NCBI GenBank assembly: GCA_015488755.1
Contig: WFNB01000080.1
Coordinates: 1 to 32,171, forward strand
Length of the DNA: 32,171 nt
Direction of reading: 5' to 3'
Source: Gammaproteobacteria bacterium
GTDB taxonomy: Bacteria; Pseudomonadota; Gammaproteobacteria; GRL18
Shown piece by piece: positions 16,158 through 25,060 of this stretch. Under the pieces are notes generated by a model. It worked only from the letters and a program-made list of their open reading frames with translations, did no database searches and was not told the origin of the DNA. Numbering within the stretch: position 1 is the stretch's first letter; each line of letters begins with the position of its first letter. Both the position numbers and the translations under genes were made by a program.

Positions 16158-16430
16158 TGTTATGTTATCCTTAAATCGAACTGGCTATAACGGGAATGGA
16201 TTAAACGGTCATAAAAACTCCGTCTCTAATTTATCATTCTGGGGATAAAATAGATAAAGATTAAAATCAAAGTTGGGATAGTTTTCTCAACTTTCATTAA
16301 GAAAAAATCGATTAAGAATAAACCATTTAGGAATATTCTTAAATTTCACCCAACCTTAATTTAATCTTGCCACTTAGTACTTAAGACAGTTGCATTTTTT
16401 AAAGAGCCACCATCTTAAATTTAAGTGTAT
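16158..16430 (-). other. rpsA-ihfB intergenic region with AT-rich palindromes
   Basis: No gene is visible. It contains CTTAAATTTAAG (16414-16425, perfect palindrome) just after the rpsA stop. It also has TTAAGAATA/TATTCTTAA arms (16312-16320 and 16334-16342) and AAAGTTG/CAACTTT arms (16269-16275 and 16288-16294). The last is followed on the minus strand by GATTTTAA and is a weak terminator candidate. The ihfB promoter should lie here, but I cannot pick it confidently. Confidence 0.4.
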
Positions 16431-18089
16431 TTACTTCTTAGCAAGCTGCTCTTTTAGTAAAGCACCTAATGATGTTGTTGCGGAATCACCATCCGTGTAT
16501 TCTTGCATTGCTTCTGCTTCTTCAGCAACATCTTTAGCCTTCACTGATAAGTTAATAACACGGCTCTTACGATCCACACCAATAAACTTAGCTTCTAGTG
16601 AGTCACCCACTTTCAGGATACTGGATGCATCTTCTACTCGTTCACGAGATAACTCAGAAACACGAATATAAGCATCAACACCTTCAATTAGCTCAACAAC
16701 TGCACCACGAGAGTCAACTTCCTTAATAGTACCGTTAACAATAGTACCCTTAGGATTGGCTGCCACATAAGTTGAGAATGGATCTTGATCCAATTGCTTA
16801 ACACCTAATGAAATACGCTCACGCTCAGGATCAACAGCCAATACAACGGCCTCTAACTCATCGCCTTTCTTAAAGGCCGTAATTTCTTCTTCACCAGCAC
16901 TGTTCCATGAAATATCAGAAAGATGGATAAGACCATCAATACCGCCATCCAAGCCAATAAAGATACCAAAATCAGTGATGGATTTAATCTTACCACTCAC
17001 CTTGTCACCCTTATTATGGGTAGCTGAGAATACTTCCCAAGGATTTTGTGAACATTGCTTCATGCCTAATGAAATACGACGACGCTCTGGATCGATATCC
17101 AAAACCATCACTTCAACTTCATCACCTACGTTACATACTTTTGAAGGATGAACATTTTTATTCGTCCAATCCATCTCAGAAACGTGCACTAAACCTTCAA
17201 CGCCTTCTTCGATTTCAACAAAACAACCATAATCAGCTAAGTTAGTCACCTTACCATTTAGGCGAGTGCCTTCAGCATAACGTGCTTTAATTTGTGTCCA
17301 AGGATCATCACCAGTCTGCTTAAGACCAAGAGATACACGTGAACGTTCACGATCAAACTTAAGAACCTTAACATCAATTTCATCGCCAATAGCAACGATT
17401 TCACTTGGATGTTTAACACGTTTCCAAGCCATATCAGTAATGTGTAATAAGCCGTCAACACCGCCAAGATCAATAAATGCACCATAGTCGGTAAGATTTT
17501 TAACAATACCTTTAACCGTTTGACCTTCTTCAAGGTTCTCAAGTAATTGCTCACGTTCGGCAGAGTTCTCAATTTCAACCACTGCACGACGAGAAACCAC
17601 AACATTGTTGCGTTTTTGATCAAGCTTGATCACTTTAAATTCAAGTTCCTTACCTTCAAGGTAAGTGGTATCACGTACTGGACGTACATCAACTAATGAG
17701 CCAGGTAGGAAGGCACGAATATCACCTAGTTCAACAGTGAAACCACCCTTAACCTTATCAATAATAGTACCGGTAACTGTTTCATCTGCATCAAACGACT
17801 TATCAAGACGAATCCATGCTGCTGCACGTTTGGCTTTCTCACGAGATAAGCGAGTCTCACCGTAGCCATCTTCAATGGTATCTAAGGAGACTTCGACTTC
17901 ATCACCCACTTTAACTTCACCATCAGTGGCAAATTGCTCTAGTGGAATAACACCTTCAGATTTCAGGCCGGCATTAACAACGACAAAATCATTGTCAATA
18001 CTGACGATAACGCCAGTGACCAATGAACCGGGTTTCATTTCAGTCTTTAATAGACTTTCTTCAAATAATTCAGCAAAGCTTTCGCTCAT
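16431..18089 (-). CDS. rpsA: 30S ribosomal protein S1
   Basis: RNA-binding ribosomal protein that brings mRNAs to the 30S subunit; 552 residues from the ATG at 18089. This start gives [13 protein letters not shown], colinear with E. coli S1, and has AAGGAT ten bases upstream. A longer in-frame TTG start at 18110 is rejected. Six S1 OB-fold domains follow at about 18-85, 103-168, 189-257, 274-344, 361-431 and 448-515, each with the G-x-V...F-V-x-[LI] pattern and 'GLxHxS/TDM' segments. It follows cmk across a 191-base leader with three consecutive hairpins, consistent with autogenous control of S1. Confidence 0.97.
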   Translation of the reverse strand: MSESFAELFEESLLKTEMKPGSLVTGVIVSIDNDFVVVNAGLKSEGVIPLEQFATDGEVKVGDEVEVSLDTIEDGYGETRLSREKAKRAAAWIRLDKSFDADETVTGTIIDKVKGGFTVELGDIRAFLPGSLVDVRPVRDTTYLEGKELEFKVIKLDQKRNNVVVSRRAVVEIENSAEREQLLENLEEGQTVKGIVKNLTDYGAFIDLGGVDGLLHITDMAWKRVKHPSEIVAIGDEIDVKVLKFDRERSRVSLGLKQTGDDPWTQIKARYAEGTRLNGKVTNLADYGCFVEIEEGVEGLVHVSEMDWTNKNVHPSKVCNVGDEVEVMVLDIDPERRRISLGMKQCSQNPWEVFSATHNKGDKVSGKIKSITDFGIFIGLDGGIDGLIHLSDISWNSAGEEEITAFKKGDELEAVVLAVDPERERISLGVKQLDQDPFSTYVAANPKGTIVNGTIKEVDSRGAVVELIEGVDAYIRVSELSRERVEDASSILKVGDSLEAKFIGVDRKSRVINLSVKAKDVAEEAEAMQEYTDGDSATTSLGALLKEQLAKK

Positions 18090-18114
18090 TAGAGATATAT
18101 CCTTGATCAAACAC

Positions 18115-18143
18115 TTACATTTAATAGCGGGTATTAAATGTAA
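18115..18143 (-). promoter_or_regulatory. rpsA leader hairpin 1, next to the ribosome-binding site
   Basis: TTACATTTAATA (18115-18126), loop GCGGG, TATTAAATGTAA (18132-18143) is a perfect 12-bp inverted repeat. On the mRNA it ends 25 bases before the rpsA ATG, just upstream of the AAGGAT ribosome-binding site. Confidence 0.7.
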
Positions 18144-18162
18144 CGACTAATCATATGTTGTG

Positions 18163-18191
18163 GTAAAAATACACTCAGTGTTAATTTTTAC
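18163..18191 (-). promoter_or_regulatory. rpsA leader hairpin 2
   Basis: GTAAAAATACACT (18163-18175) pairs with AGTGT and ATTTTTAC (ending 18191), interrupted only by a 2-base TA bulge. It gives a long AT-rich stem 20 bases upstream of hairpin 1 on the mRNA. Confidence 0.6.
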
Positions 18192-18204
18192 AGTTCAGGT
18201 AATA

Positions 18205-18227
18205 TTTAAAACCAAAAGGGTTTTAAA
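18205..18227 (-). promoter_or_regulatory. rpsA leader hairpin 3
   Basis: TTTAAAACC (18205-18213), a 5-base loop and GGTTTTAAA (18219-18227) form a perfect 9-bp stem 54 bases beyond the cmk stop. It has no T-run, so it is more likely a leader structure than the cmk terminator. Confidence 0.55.
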
Positions 18228-18280
18228 CGCTTAAATAGTCAGTTTAAAAAGGGTTACAAAGCTATTTTACAACCGTTCTT

Positions 18281-18955
18281 TTATCTAACTGCATCATATA
18301 ATTGCAACACGCTTTGATAAACTTCGTTAATCGTTAACTCTGATGTATCAATAATGTGTGCATCTTGTGCAGGCTTAAGAGGTGATGCACTGCGATTCAT
18401 ATCGCGCTCATCTCGTTCTCTTATCTCCTCAACAAGGTCGGCGATTTTAACACTATTTCCTTTCTCTATCAACTGCTTATAACGCCTTTTTGCTCTTTGT
18501 TCAGGTGAGGCGGTTAAAAACACTTTTAAGGAGGCATTTGGGAAAACAGTGGTGCCCATATCCCGACCATCAGCAATCAACCCAGGCACTTGTAAGAATG
18601 CTTTTTGTCGTATTAACAATGCCTCACGTACCTTTGGTAAAACAGCCACTTTAGATGCATGAACACCCGCCTGAGCCGTTCTAATTTGCTCTTCAACATC
18701 CTGCCCTTGTAATAAAGTGGCACCTTGAGGTAAAAAGGTAACCGCTAAATTTTCCGCAATTTTAGCAACCTTGTCTTCCTCTTCAAAGGGAATGTCTTGC
18801 ATAACACAGGCCAGTGCCGTCAAGCGATAAAGTGCACCACTATCTAAATAGTGCCAATTAAGATGGGATGCTAATAACGCTGAAATGGTTCCCTTACCTA
18901 CCCCACTAGGGCCATCAATGGTAATAATAGGTATTTTAATCGCACAATCCATCAT
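18281..18955 (-). CDS. cmk: Cytidylate kinase
   Basis: Phosphorylates CMP and dCMP to the diphosphates in the cytoplasm; about 225 residues. The P-loop GPSGVGKGT lies near residues 15-23. DGRDMGTTVFPNA and the RRYKQL lid region are characteristic. The start is ambiguous: GTG at 18967 would overlap the aroA stop by 8 bases, while ATGs at 18955 and 18952 follow it. The ATG starts give a leader length closer to E. coli Cmk, so 18955 is chosen. The aroA-cmk-rpsA arrangement is a common proteobacterial operon. Confidence 0.94.
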   Translation of the reverse strand: MMDCAIKIPIITIDGPSGVGKGTISALLASHLNWHYLDSGALYRLTALACVMQDIPFEEEDKVAKIAENLAVTFLPQGATLLQGQDVEEQIRTAQAGVHASKVAVLPKVREALLIRQKAFLQVPGLIADGRDMGTTVFPNASLKVFLTASPEQRAKRRYKQLIEKGNSVKIADLVEEIRERDERDMNRSASPLKPAQDAHIIDTSELTINEVYQSVLQLYDAVR

Positions 18956-18959
18956 TATT

Positions 18960-20315
18960 TTAGTCACTCACCACATGATTATCGTGAATCGTTAAACCGC
19001 AGGTGTTCGCAAGGGAGATAAAATTAGGAAAGGAGGTATTCACATTGGCACAATCATCAATGGTAATCGTACCCTTGGCTCTCAAAGCAGCCATCGCAAA
19101 GGACATAGCAATACGATGATCGCCCAAACTATCTACGCTACCATGAGTGAACTCACCACCATTAATGATCATACCGTCTTTTGTACCCTCGCAATCAATA
19201 CCTAAAATGGTTAAACCATCAATCATTGCCTGTATGCGATCACTTTCTTTAACGCGTAGTTCTTCTGCCCCTGTTAAAATCGTCTGTCCTTGAGCACAAG
19301 CCGCAGCAATAGCAATAGCAGGAAACTCATCAATAGCTAACGGTACTTGATCCTCAGGGATATGAATGCCTTGTAGTACCGCTGAGCGAATACGTATATC
19401 GGCCACCGGTTCTCCGCCCACTTCTTGTTCATTTGCAAGACAAATATCAGCACCCATTTGCTTAAGTATATTGATAATACCGATACGTGTAGGATTGATA
19501 CCAACGTGCTTTAAAGTAATATCCGAACCCTTGGCAATACTGGCACCCACCATAAAAAAGGCCGCTGAAGAAATATCTGAGGGCACATCAATATCACATG
19601 CGGTTAATTCACCACCACCTTGTAGGCAGATCCGACTACGCTGCTCATCGAGTTTTTGAACATCCAGAGTATAGCCAAAGCCTTGTAACATGCGCTCAGT
19701 ATGATCTCTTGTGGGTGCCGGCTCAACTACGCAGGTTTGACCTTTGGCATATAAACCAGCTAATAAAACACAGGATTTTACCTGAGCACTGGCCATCGGC
19801 AAGTGATAATCAATGGCACTGAGTTGTGATTGTTTATTACTATGGATAATCAGAGGTGCAGTGCCATTATCTGCTGTGGTAATGCTTGCCCCCATTTGTA
19901 TTACAGGATCGGTAACTCGTTTCATTGGTCGTGATGATAAAGAGTGATCACCCGCAAGAGTCACATCAAAGCCTTGAGCAGCGAGCAAACCCGTCAATAA
20001 ACGCATGGATGTGCCTGAATTACCAAGATCCAATGGCTCTGATGGTGCTTGCAAGCCATGCATACCAACGCCATCAATCATCACTTTACCCTGTTCATCA
20101 GGTCCTTCAATAGGAACGCCCATAGCTCGAAATGCCTTTAATGTTGCAAGAGAGTCTTCACCTTGTAAAAAACCGGTAATGGTCATTCTCCCCTTGCTTA
20201 AGGAACCAAGCATAATCGAGCGATGTGAGATAGACTTATCTCCAGGCACACGGATCTCGCCATTTAAACACCCGCCGGCTTGAGCAACGAAGGTAACCGA
20301 TTTTACGTCTGACAT
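18960..20315 (-). CDS. aroA: 3-phosphoshikimate 1-carboxyvinyltransferase (EPSP synthase), class II motifs
   Basis: Sixth step of the shikimate pathway: transfers enolpyruvate from PEP to shikimate-3-phosphate. It has 451 residues, longer than the 427 of E. coli. All four motifs reported for class II, glyphosate-tolerant enzymes are visible: GDKS (25-28), SAQVK (176-180), RDHTE (203-207) and NPTR (274-277). LGNSGTSMRLL (97-107) is the PEP-site loop and keeps Gly101, where the CP4 enzyme has Ala. DEFPA, KESDRI and DHRIAMS are intact, so it should be active. No strong Shine-Dalgarno precedes the ATG. It heads the aroA-cmk-rpsA run; the 297 bases upstream to ampG are a divergent promoter region with no gene. 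Confidence 0.96.
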   Translation of the reverse strand: MSDVKSVTFVAQAGGCLNGEIRVPGDKSISHRSIMLGSLSKGRMTITGFLQGEDSLATLKAFRAMGVPIEGPDEQGKVMIDGVGMHGLQAPSEPLDLGNSGTSMRLLTGLLAAQGFDVTLAGDHSLSSRPMKRVTDPVIQMGASITTADNGTAPLIIHSNKQSQLSAIDYHLPMASAQVKSCVLLAGLYAKGQTCVVEPAPTRDHTERMLQGFGYTLDVQKLDEQRSRICLQGGGELTACDIDVPSDISSAAFFMVGASIAKGSDITLKHVGINPTRIGIINILKQMGADICLANEQEVGGEPVADIRIRSAVLQGIHIPEDQVPLAIDEFPAIAIAAACAQGQTILTGAEELRVKESDRIQAMIDGLTILGIDCEGTKDGMIINGGEFTHGSVDSLGDHRIAMSFAMAALRAKGTITIDDCANVNTSFPNFISLANTCGLTIHDNHVVSD

Positions 20316-20612
20316 AATATTCCAGAATGTTATGAAATTAGTGTGATACTGCTGTCATTAATAGCAGTTGAGGCGGCTATAGTTTACAAAAAAAAATGGC
20401 TAATTCAAGTATTATCCTAAATAAATCACTTTAACCGTAGAGAAAATGAGCAGAATACTGGAAATTCGTAGTCGATTAAACTGAGTTATTTAAGTTTACT
20501 ATAATCCTTACAAAACAAATTATCATTCACTCATTATTCAGTAAACTGTGTTAATCTTATGACTCCTGAACAATCATTTTATTGATACTGAAAACTTAAT
20601 AGAAAAAACACC

Positions 20613-22172
20613 ATGCAAACACCTAAGCCCCTCTGGCGAACCACTTGGCAACCTTTTTTACAGGCACAAGTGATTACTATGTTATTTTTAGGTTTCTCAG
20701 CAGGTATCCCCCTATTACTCATCTTTTCATCTTTGTCTCTATGGCTGGTTGAAGCAGGTATCGAACGTGCCACAGTGACTTATTTTAGCTGGGCTGCACT
20801 GGGATATTCCTTTAAATTTTTATGGGCTCCCTTAATTGACCGTTTACCGCTACCCTTTTTAACACGTCAATTAGGACGCCGAAGAGCATGGTTGATTCTG
20901 GCTCAAATACTGGTGATCAGTGCCATTGTGATCATGGCTTTTATTGATCCATCTGAGGGTGAAGATGCTTTATTACTTATGGCTTTTGCTGCTATTTTAT
21001 TAGGTTTTTCATCGGCTACACAAGACATTGTGATTGATGCTTATCGCATTGAATCCGCTGATATTTCTTTGCAGGCGCTCATGTCATCGACTTATATTGC
21101 AGGCTATCGTATTGGCATGCTGGCATCAGGAGCTGGCGCATTGGTGCTGGCCAGTTATTTTGGCTCTGAAAAAGGCCATTATAGCTATCAAGCTTGGCAT
21201 TGGACTTACCTGTCTATGGCACTATTCATGCTTGTTGGTGTCATCACAACCTTAGTAATCCCTGAACCGCCCCGCTCTGTAGCACAAATACAAAAGCAGC
21301 AGTCTCCTCATAGCACTAAACACTATATACAATTTTTAATGCTATTTATTTGCTGCATCAGCCTATTTATTTTAACCTTTGTTAACCTAAGCACATTTGT
21401 TACATCAGCAAAAGAAATACTGGCACCCTATCTAGGTGGTATGCCTATCAGCCGCTTTATCATGGAGTTTCTTCGTTTAGCCTTATCGCTCATTAGTATG
21501 GGCTTAATGGCTTACCTCTTTATTTATTTTAAACTGGTTGATAAACAATTAGTCTGGGGATCTTATATCGCCCCTGTATATGATTTCTTTCAGCGCTATG
21601 GCAAAACAATCGCACTGGTTCTATTGGTATTTATTGGTTTTTACCGTGTTTCAGATATTGTTCTGGGGGTTATTGCCAATGTTTTCTTTCAGGAAATCGG
21701 CTTTACAAAAATACAAATAGCAACGGTTGTTAAAACATTTGGCTTATTTATGACCATTGCTGGTGGCTTTCTAGGTGGCATTTTAGCGGTACGCTTTGGC
21801 GTAATGAAGGTATTGTTTTTGGGTGCGCTATTAACTGTGGCAACGAACCTTTTGTTTATGCTATTAGCCTCTACAGGTAATAATATTAGCTTGCTCTATC
21901 TGGTAATTTCTGCCGACAATTTATCCGCTGGTATTGCCAGTGCTGCCTTTGTTGCTTTTTTATCTAATTTAACTAATACCTCCTTTACTGCGGTACAATA
22001 TGCTATTTTTAGCTCATTAATGACTTTGGCACCAAAGCTCATTGGGGGTTATTCTGGTAGTATTGTTGAAAGTATAGGCTATTCAAACTTCTTTCTGCTG
22101 GCCAGCTTAATGGGAGTACCCGTGCTCTTTTTACTCTACTTTCTTAACAAACACATTACTTTAAATAAGTGA
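20613..22172 (+). CDS. ampG: AmpG-type muropeptide permease (MFS)
   Basis: Inner-membrane major facilitator that imports GlcNAc-anhydroMurNAc peptides for peptidoglycan recycling; 519 residues with about 12-14 hydrophobic helices. Diagnostic AmpG stretches are GFSAGIPLLLIFSSLSLWL (29-47), FKFLWAPLIDRL in the first cytoplasmic loop, RRRAWL (89-94) and the SATQDIVIDAYRIE motif with acidic residues in helix 4. The ORF has good MFS length and no frameshift. It is followed after 15 bases by an L,D-transpeptidase gene and then an Lpp-like gene, forming a cell-wall cluster. No clear ribosome-binding site is visible. Confidence 0.93.
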   Translation: MQTPKPLWRTTWQPFLQAQVITMLFLGFSAGIPLLLIFSSLSLWLVEAGIERATVTYFSWAALGYSFKFLWAPLIDRLPLPFLTRQLGRRRAWLILAQILVISAIVIMAFIDPSEGEDALLLMAFAAILLGFSSATQDIVIDAYRIESADISLQALMSSTYIAGYRIGMLASGAGALVLASYFGSEKGHYSYQAWHWTYLSMALFMLVGVITTLVIPEPPRSVAQIQKQQSPHSTKHYIQFLMLFICCISLFILTFVNLSTFVTSAKEILAPYLGGMPISRFIMEFLRLALSLISMGLMAYLFIYFKLVDKQLVWGSYIAPVYDFFQRYGKTIALVLLVFIGFYRVSDIVLGVIANVFFQEIGFTKIQIATVVKTFGLFMTIAGGFLGGILAVRFGVMKVLFLGALLTVATNLLFMLLASTGNNISLLYLVISADNLSAGIASAAFVAFLSNLTNTSFTAVQYAIFSSLMTLAPKLIGGYSGSIVESIGYSNFFLLASLMGVPVLFLLYFLNKHITLNK

Positions 22173-22187
22173 TTTACCCCTTAATCT

Positions 22188-22772
22188 ATGAAATCAATAA
22201 ATTCCATTATTCTTGCTTCTTTGCTTATCTTATGTCTATCATCGCCCACTTATTCACAAGAACCAAGTAGCAGTATAAGCCATAATAAAGAAACTATCTG
22301 GCTGTTAATTGATACTAAGAAGCTGGTTTTAGAAGTTAAGCAAGGTGAAAAGACTCTAACAACATACAGCAATATTTCCATCGGACGTAATGGCTCCGGA
22401 TTTAAACGCAAACGTGGTGATGACACCACCCCATTAGGAACCTATCATATTGCATGGATCAACCGAAAAAGCCGTTACCATTTGTTTTTTGGTTTTAACT
22501 ACCCCTCTAAAGAAAATGCCCGTCAAGCCTATGATAAAAAGCTCATTGGCGTATACCATTATAGACAAATATCTCAGGCTCATAGAAATCATCAAATACC
22601 ACCACAAAACACCCCTTTAGGAGGTCTAATTGGTATCCACGGTTTAGGACGTGGCGACAAAAGAATTCACGAAATGATGAACTGGACACATGGTTGTATT
22701 GCATTAACCAATGAACAGATCAATAATCTAGATGGATTTATTCACAAGAATACATTAGTGGTCATTAAATAG
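22188..22772 (+). CDS. L,D-transpeptidase (YkuD domain)
   Basis: Exported cysteine transpeptidase, 194 residues, acting on peptidoglycan tetrapeptide stems. A signal peptide spans about 1-23 (cleavage near TYSQ). The YkuD domain starts at about 36 (TIWLLIDTKKLVLEV). The catalytic block is GIHGLG (149-154, His151) and W-T-H-G-C (166-170, His168 and Cys170). Family members either cross-link meso-DAP residues or attach Lpp-type lipoproteins to DAP. The Lpp-like gene with a C-terminal lysine 43 bases downstream favours the second role (inference). It is in the same direction as ampG, 15 bases after its stop, with no obvious ribosome-binding site. Confidence 0.92.
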   Translation: MKSINSIILASLLILCLSSPTYSQEPSSSISHNKETIWLLIDTKKLVLEVKQGEKTLTTYSNISIGRNGSGFKRKRGDDTTPLGTYHIAWINRKSRYHLFFGFNYPSKENARQAYDKKLIGVYHYRQISQAHRNHQIPPQNTPLGGLIGIHGLGRGDKRIHEMMNWTHGCIALTNEQINNLDGFIHKNTLVVIK

Positions 22773-22815
22773 TTATTAACTTATTATTATACAATTTTAT
22801 TATGGAGAATTTTCA

Positions 22816-23064
22816 ATGAAAAAAGTTTTATCAGTCGCCAGTCTTATTTTTGTTGCTATTAGCGCAACCGGTTGTGCCAACACATCACAATTACAAGCCG
22901 ATGTCGATGCATTAAAAGCACAAGTCAGTAGTTTATCGGTCAAAGTAGATGAAGCCAATGAACGTTCAAAAACAGCAGAGGCAACTGCTAACCGTGCTGA
23001 ACAAACAGCGAATGATACCAATAGCAAATTAAACCGTATGTTTAAAAAGTCTATGATGAAATAA
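22816..23064 (+). CDS. Lpp/OprI-like outer-membrane lipoprotein
   Basis: Small alanine-zipper lipoprotein, 82 residues. The lipobox ISATGC gives lipidated Cys20. The mature part is a single amphipathic helix with heptad spacing and alanine-rich second half (residues 25-75), like Lpp and OprI. It ends F-K-K-S-M-M-K; a C-terminal lysine is the residue by which Lpp is joined to peptidoglycan by L,D-transpeptidases, one of which is encoded just upstream. GGAG lies 8 bases before the ATG, the best ribosome-binding site of the cluster, fitting high expression. A large stem-loop follows at 23088-23135. Confidence 0.88.
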   Translation: MKKVLSVASLIFVAISATGCANTSQLQADVDALKAQVSSLSVKVDEANERSKTAEATANRAEQTANDTNSKLNRMFKKSMMK

Positions 23065-23087
23065 TAGCAATTGAGAGACTTTTGAAT

Positions 23088-23135
23088 AAGCAATACTCTT
23101 ATTTTTCTTTATGAGTATCATGAAGAGTATTGCTT
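23088..23135 (+). terminator. Stem-loop after the Lpp-like gene
   Basis: AAGCAATACTCTT (23088-23100) and AAGAGTATTGCTT (23123-23135) are perfect 13-base arms around a 22-base T-rich loop. No T-run follows, so the function may be termination or stabilisation of an abundant short mRNA. Confidence 0.55.
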
Positions 23136-23327
23136 ACAACATCACTGCCCCACATTTATCAGCAATTCCACCCTATTTTTACTTAATATAGAAAAACTCC
23201 TAGTATTTTTATAACATAAATCTATACTAATATTTAAAGTAAACTAAAGAAATAATAACTCATGCCGATGGGTATTAGTAAGCGTATAAGCAATCGATTT
23301 TATTTATTATCTTGCCAAGGAGATATC

Positions 23328-24458
23328 ATGTTTTTTTCGTCCAGCAAAAAAAAATTACTTGAAACGACAGAAAACGAATTAGCTGAGCTAAAAAAAGAGC
23401 ATCAAAAAGTAGTTGCATCCTTAGAAAACGCTGACAACAAGGTCAAGCAATTAGAAGATGAGCTACTCAATAGTCAGAAAAAACAGATCTTAAGCGAAGG
23501 TATTTATAAAAACTTTCAGATTTTTGGCACCTCACTCACCAATTTTCAGGCATCATTACAAACCATGGCAAATAACCTAAAAGAGGAAAAAGCCACAGCA
23601 ATTAATGCCGCAGAAGTATCAACAAATACCCGCAATAGCATTGATGTCATTGCCAAGAGTTTACATAAAATGTCTGATGATACCAGCAATAACTCAAAAG
23701 CAGTTCAAGGACTTAGTCAACATGCAGATAATATTGGCAATTTTGTCAAAGTGATTAGTGATATTTCCGAGCAAACCAATCTATTAGCACTTAATGCTGC
23801 AATTGAAGCTGCTAGAGCAGGCGATCAGGGGCGTGGCTTTGCTGTCGTTGCTGATGAAGTAAGAGGGCTTGCAGAACGAGCTAATATCGCAACAGGTGAA
23901 ATATCGTCATTAGTTAATCTAATACAAACGGATACAGAAACAGCACAAAAACAAATGGATAGTGTCGCTATTGAGTCTGAAAACTTTGGTACCACTGGTG
24001 ACAAGGCTGTTGATCAAATGCATAATTTATTACAGCTATCACACCATATGGAAGAGACCATTTCTGCTTCTTCACTAAGAAGCTTTGTTGAACTGGCCAA
24101 GATCGATCACCTCGTCTTTAAGTTTGAAGTATATAAGGTATTTATGGGACTGTCACAAGAGCATAGCCATGACTTTAGCGATCATAATAATTGTCGATTA
24201 GGCAAATGGTATTATGAGGGTGATGGTATGCACTGTTTTTCAAAGCTAAAGGGTTATAAGGAGCTGGAAGCACCTCACCAGCAAGTTCATGATGCCGGTC
24301 TGCATGCCTTGGAAAGTTTACAAAACAATGACATCACTGCATCAATTAACTCTTTGGAAAACATGGAAAGAGCCAGTATTGAAGTCCTTGCCTGTTTAGA
24401 AAAAATTGCTACTAATGGCGAGGATGATAAATCATTGCTTTGCACTCACAATGAATAA
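23328..24458 (+). CDS. Soluble methyl-accepting chemotaxis protein with CZB domain
   Basis: Cytoplasmic chemoreceptor, 376 residues from the ATG at 23328, which has AAGGAG upstream at ideal spacing. The ORF extends 22 codons further upstream, but the ATG there has no ribosome-binding site. There is no membrane segment. An N-terminal coiled coil (about 8-60) leads to a short MCP signalling domain whose hairpin tip includes [20 protein letters not shown]. The C-terminal CZB zinc-binding domain has the 3-His/1-Cys set His261, Cys289 ([10 protein letters not shown]), His317 and His321. CZB receptors sense zinc or oxidants such as hypochlorous acid through the zinc-bound cysteine. No CheA or CheW genes lie nearby. 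The thioesterase gene starts 11 bases later. Confidence 0.9.
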   Translation: MFFSSSKKKLLETTENELAELKKEHQKVVASLENADNKVKQLEDELLNSQKKQILSEGIYKNFQIFGTSLTNFQASLQTMANNLKEEKATAINAAEVSTNTRNSIDVIAKSLHKMSDDTSNNSKAVQGLSQHADNIGNFVKVISDISEQTNLLALNAAIEAARAGDQGRGFAVVADEVRGLAERANIATGEISSLVNLIQTDTETAQKQMDSVAIESENFGTTGDKAVDQMHNLLQLSHHMEETISASSLRSFVELAKIDHLVFKFEVYKVFMGLSQEHSHDFSDHNNCRLGKWYYEGDGMHCFSKLKGYKELEAPHQQVHDAGLHALESLQNNDITASINSLENMERASIEVLACLEKIATNGEDDKSLLCTHNE

Positions 24459-24469
24459 TTAATTAGCTA

Positions 24470-24859
24470 ATGAAAATCCATCATTTTCCAGTACGTGTTT
24501 TTTATGAAGATACCGATCACTCGGGTGTTGTTTATTATGCCAATTACCTAAAGTTTATGGAACGAGCCAGAGAGGATGTACTGGGTATCGATACCTTGAT
24601 TTCACTTTGGGAAAAGCATCAAATTGGTTTTGCCGTTTATACCGTTAATGTAAAATATACCGATGCGGCTGTCTTTGGTGACCAACTTGATGTTCGCACA
24701 ACATTTACTATGGATAGTCGCTACCGTGCCATTCTTAATCAAGATATCTGGAAAAAAAATGCTCTAAAACCATCCGTAACGGGCATTATTGAATTAATCT
24801 GCATTGATAAGAATAATAAGCTATTGGCCTTTGAAGATGTCATTACACTTCCCTTATAA
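24470..24859 (+). CDS. YbgC/4HBT-family acyl-CoA thioesterase
   Basis: Hot-dog fold thioesterase of 129 residues, the usual size. The family signature FYEDTDHSGVVYYANYLKF (11-29) includes the catalytic-type Asp16, and ERARED follows on the long helix. E. coli YbgC hydrolyses short acyl-CoAs and acts with phospholipid enzymes in the Tol-Pal cluster. Here the gene is not beside tolQ/tolR/pal but directly after the CZB receptor, probably on the same transcript (11-base gap). The substrate is not predictable, and it could be a 4-hydroxybenzoyl-CoA-thioesterase-like paralogue instead of the true tol-linked YbgC. Confidence 0.88.
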   Translation: MKIHHFPVRVFYEDTDHSGVVYYANYLKFMERAREDVLGIDTLISLWEKHQIGFAVYTVNVKYTDAAVFGDQLDVRTTFTMDSRYRAILNQDIWKKNALKPSVTGIIELICIDKNNKLLAFEDVITLPL

Positions 24860-25060
24860 CACTATCAGCTAGCTCCTATTTCTCATAGTAGTAAATTCAG
24901 CCCTCCAGCTCTGCCCAATTTTAAACTATTATTCCGATAACTTATGAGTCATTTTAAAAGCGACTTATCTTCTGTTAATATAGCCTGCGTATTATTACGC
25001 TTTAGCCTTATATACTAAATATAAAGAGTTTGTACTCTTCTACAAATATCGGATATCACT

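Noticed and set aside
16431-18110. Longer S1 start at a TTG (18110)
   Set aside because: The ATG at 18089 matches the conserved S1 N-terminus and has a ribosome-binding site.
23262-23327. 22-codon N-terminal extension of the chemoreceptor
   Set aside because: AAGGAG precedes the ATG at 23328; the upstream ATG has no ribosome-binding site.
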